The notes beneath the pieces were generated by a model, which saw only the letters and a program-made list of their open reading frames with translations, had not been told where the DNA came from and ran no database searches. DNA of 37,635 nucleotides from Cyclobacterium qasimii M12-11B (GTDB lineage Bacteria > Bacteroidota > Bacteroidia > Cytophagales > Cyclobacteriaceae), in assembly GCF_000427295.1 (NCBI RefSeq), contig NZ_ATNM01000189.1, positions 1-37,635 of the forward strand. Reading direction: 5' to 3'. The translations under genes and the position numbers were made by a program. Position 1 is the stretch's first letter. Each line of letters begins with the position of its first letter. Below, one piece after another: positions 36,686-37,635 of this stretch.

Positions 36686-37582
36686 TTATTTAATGCTTTC
36701 AAGCACAGGTTTACCTCTCCACACCTGTGGCATCTCCAAACCAAATATCCAGGCAATGGTGGCACCTGTATCATAGGTCATGATCAGGTCCGAAATCTCA
36801 TGGTTCTTTTTTATACCTCTACCTTCAATAATCCAGGGGATATATATTTCTTCAGGACTTTTTTCTCCATGGCCTTTTCCGACTCCTCCATGATCTGAAG
36901 ACAACATAAAGATGGTTTCATCAGCAATGCCCGCTTCTTCAATGGCCTGGTAAATGAGCCCAATTCTTCTGTCCACATTTTTGAGTTCCTTATAATATTC
37001 CGGGGTATCATGTCCAATGCCATGTCCTACTCCATCAGGTTCATTCAGATGGATAAACATAAAATTGGGTTTTTCCTCAACAATTATTTCCACAGCCTTG
37101 TCCGTACATAAATCATCCCCATCTACATGAGTGATTATATCGATGGCATCCTTTTCCAACAAGTATTCAATACCACCCCAACTGAAAACGGCAGCAGTCT
37201 TTGCCTTGGGCATTTGTTCCCTGATCAAGCCAAATATGGAAGGATAAATCCCGTAATTACCAATTTTCGCAGATGGAATTTCAGGTGTTTTGCTACCCCA
37301 TTCGGTATATCCATGGGCTGTAGGTCCTGAAGCCATCAACATAGAAGCCCAATTTACGGCACTTGATGAAGGCAAAACCGTTCTGGCTTTCAGGCTATAA
37401 CTTCCTGATTCCATGATCTTTTTTAAGTTGGGCATTTCTGCCTTGGGAATGGCATAAGAACCTAAGCCGTCCAAACCCAACAATACCACATGTTTTACTT
37501 TTTTCACCTGGGCCTGCAAGGCACCAGCGCTCAGTAACATTGCTGGCAATAACAGCATTAAAGTTATTCTTTTACAGTTCAT
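36686..37582 (-). CDS. exported alkaline-phosphatase-superfamily phosphodiesterase
   Basis: The 298-aa protein has a signal peptide (ends ALQAQ, residue 25). Active-site residues of the type I phosphodiesterase/nucleotide pyrophosphatase family are in order: Asp38 in LGLDG, a nucleophile Ser in PSSSAVNWAS (~72-74), Asp183 and His187 in EPDGVGHGIGH with His191, Asp230-His231 in SSDHGG and His238 in GHGEKS. These bind two metals, probably zinc. It would cleave phosphodiesters or phosphate esters outside the cytoplasm, e.g. nucleotides or phospholipid headgroups; the substrate is not decided. At 298 aa it is shorter than many relatives but complete. Start at the ATG just before 37583. Confidence 0.88.
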   Translation of the reverse strand: MNCKRITLMLLLPAMLLSAGALQAQVKKVKHVVLLGLDGLGSYAIPKAEMPNLKKIMESGSYSLKARTVLPSSSAVNWASMLMASGPTAHGYTEWGSKTPEIPSAKIGNYGIYPSIFGLIREQMPKAKTAAVFSWGGIEYLLEKDAIDIITHVDGDDLCTDKAVEIIVEEKPNFMFIHLNEPDGVGHGIGHDTPEYYKELKNVDRRIGLIYQAIEEAGIADETIFMLSSDHGGVGKGHGEKSPEEIYIPWIIEGRGIKKNHEISDLIMTYDTGATIAWIFGLEMPQVWRGKPVLESIK

Positions 37583-37635
37583 TTATACTTGGTTTATTAT
37601 TAATTGATTCATAATAATAGGGCTTTTCTGGTAGG

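Overview
This window is most likely from the chromosome of a Bacteroidota species, probably a Cyclobacteriaceae-like marine or soil bacterium. The evidence is its low GC content, SPII lipoproteins with short LFxxC-type lipoboxes, a type IX secretion C-terminal signal, DUF4221 and outer-membrane barrel proteins typical of the phylum, and promoters of the TAnnTTTG type. There are no rRNA or tRNA genes, no integrase and no CRISPR array. The assignment is by inference from protein style, not by database search.

Left part (1-12,700), mostly core genes. It holds an exported CXXCXGXG zinc-finger protein, a 1.6-kb gene-free stretch with four diverged direct repeats, a dapD-TPR lipoprotein pair, a glycosyltransferase, a DtxR/MntR-type metalloregulator with two near-identical operators in its own promoter, a periplasmic thioredoxin coupled to mnmE, a RhuM-Fic protein, a DUF4221-like lipoprotein, and an OsmC gene. 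The OsmC gene lies downstream of a SAM-I riboswitch and of an unlisted 40-codon ORF with three consecutive Cys codons.

Middle part (13,200-27,000), a defence island on the minus strand. The order of transcription is hsdM, hsdS, a KAP-type P-loop ATPase, an AbiC-like membrane protein, hsdR, a TIR-domain protein, a DUF2971-like protein and a TraB/ChaN-like hypothetical. A parDE toxin-antitoxin pair lies beside it. HsdM carries an in-frame DUF559 (Vsr-like) endonuclease domain, bracketed by matching hairpins and followed by a 42-bp tandem repeat. KAP, AbiC-like, TIR, DUF2971 and parE are each split by a single-base frame change at a homopolymer, while hsdM, hsdS and hsdR are intact. The AbiC-like break is a canonical -1 slippery heptamer.

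The last 20 codons of hsdR occur three times: in the intact gene, at 14.54 kb beyond the TIR cassette, and at 30.96 kb. The third copy is joined to a decayed fragment of hsdM. A ~400-bp direct repeat, which even includes the 3' end of the sialidase gene, lies beside both the intact and the decayed hsdM. This records at least two rounds of restriction-locus duplication and cassette insertion.

Right part (27,400-37,635). It holds a large secreted fibronectin-type/T9SS protein (frameshifted), a sialidase lipoprotein (frameshifted just after its signal peptide), an outer-membrane barrel protein, a DUF4038/DUF5060 glycoside-hydrolase-like lipoprotein and an exported alkaline-phosphatase-superfamily enzyme. 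These suggest glycan scavenging at the cell surface. A 15-bp inverted-repeat element occurs three times here.
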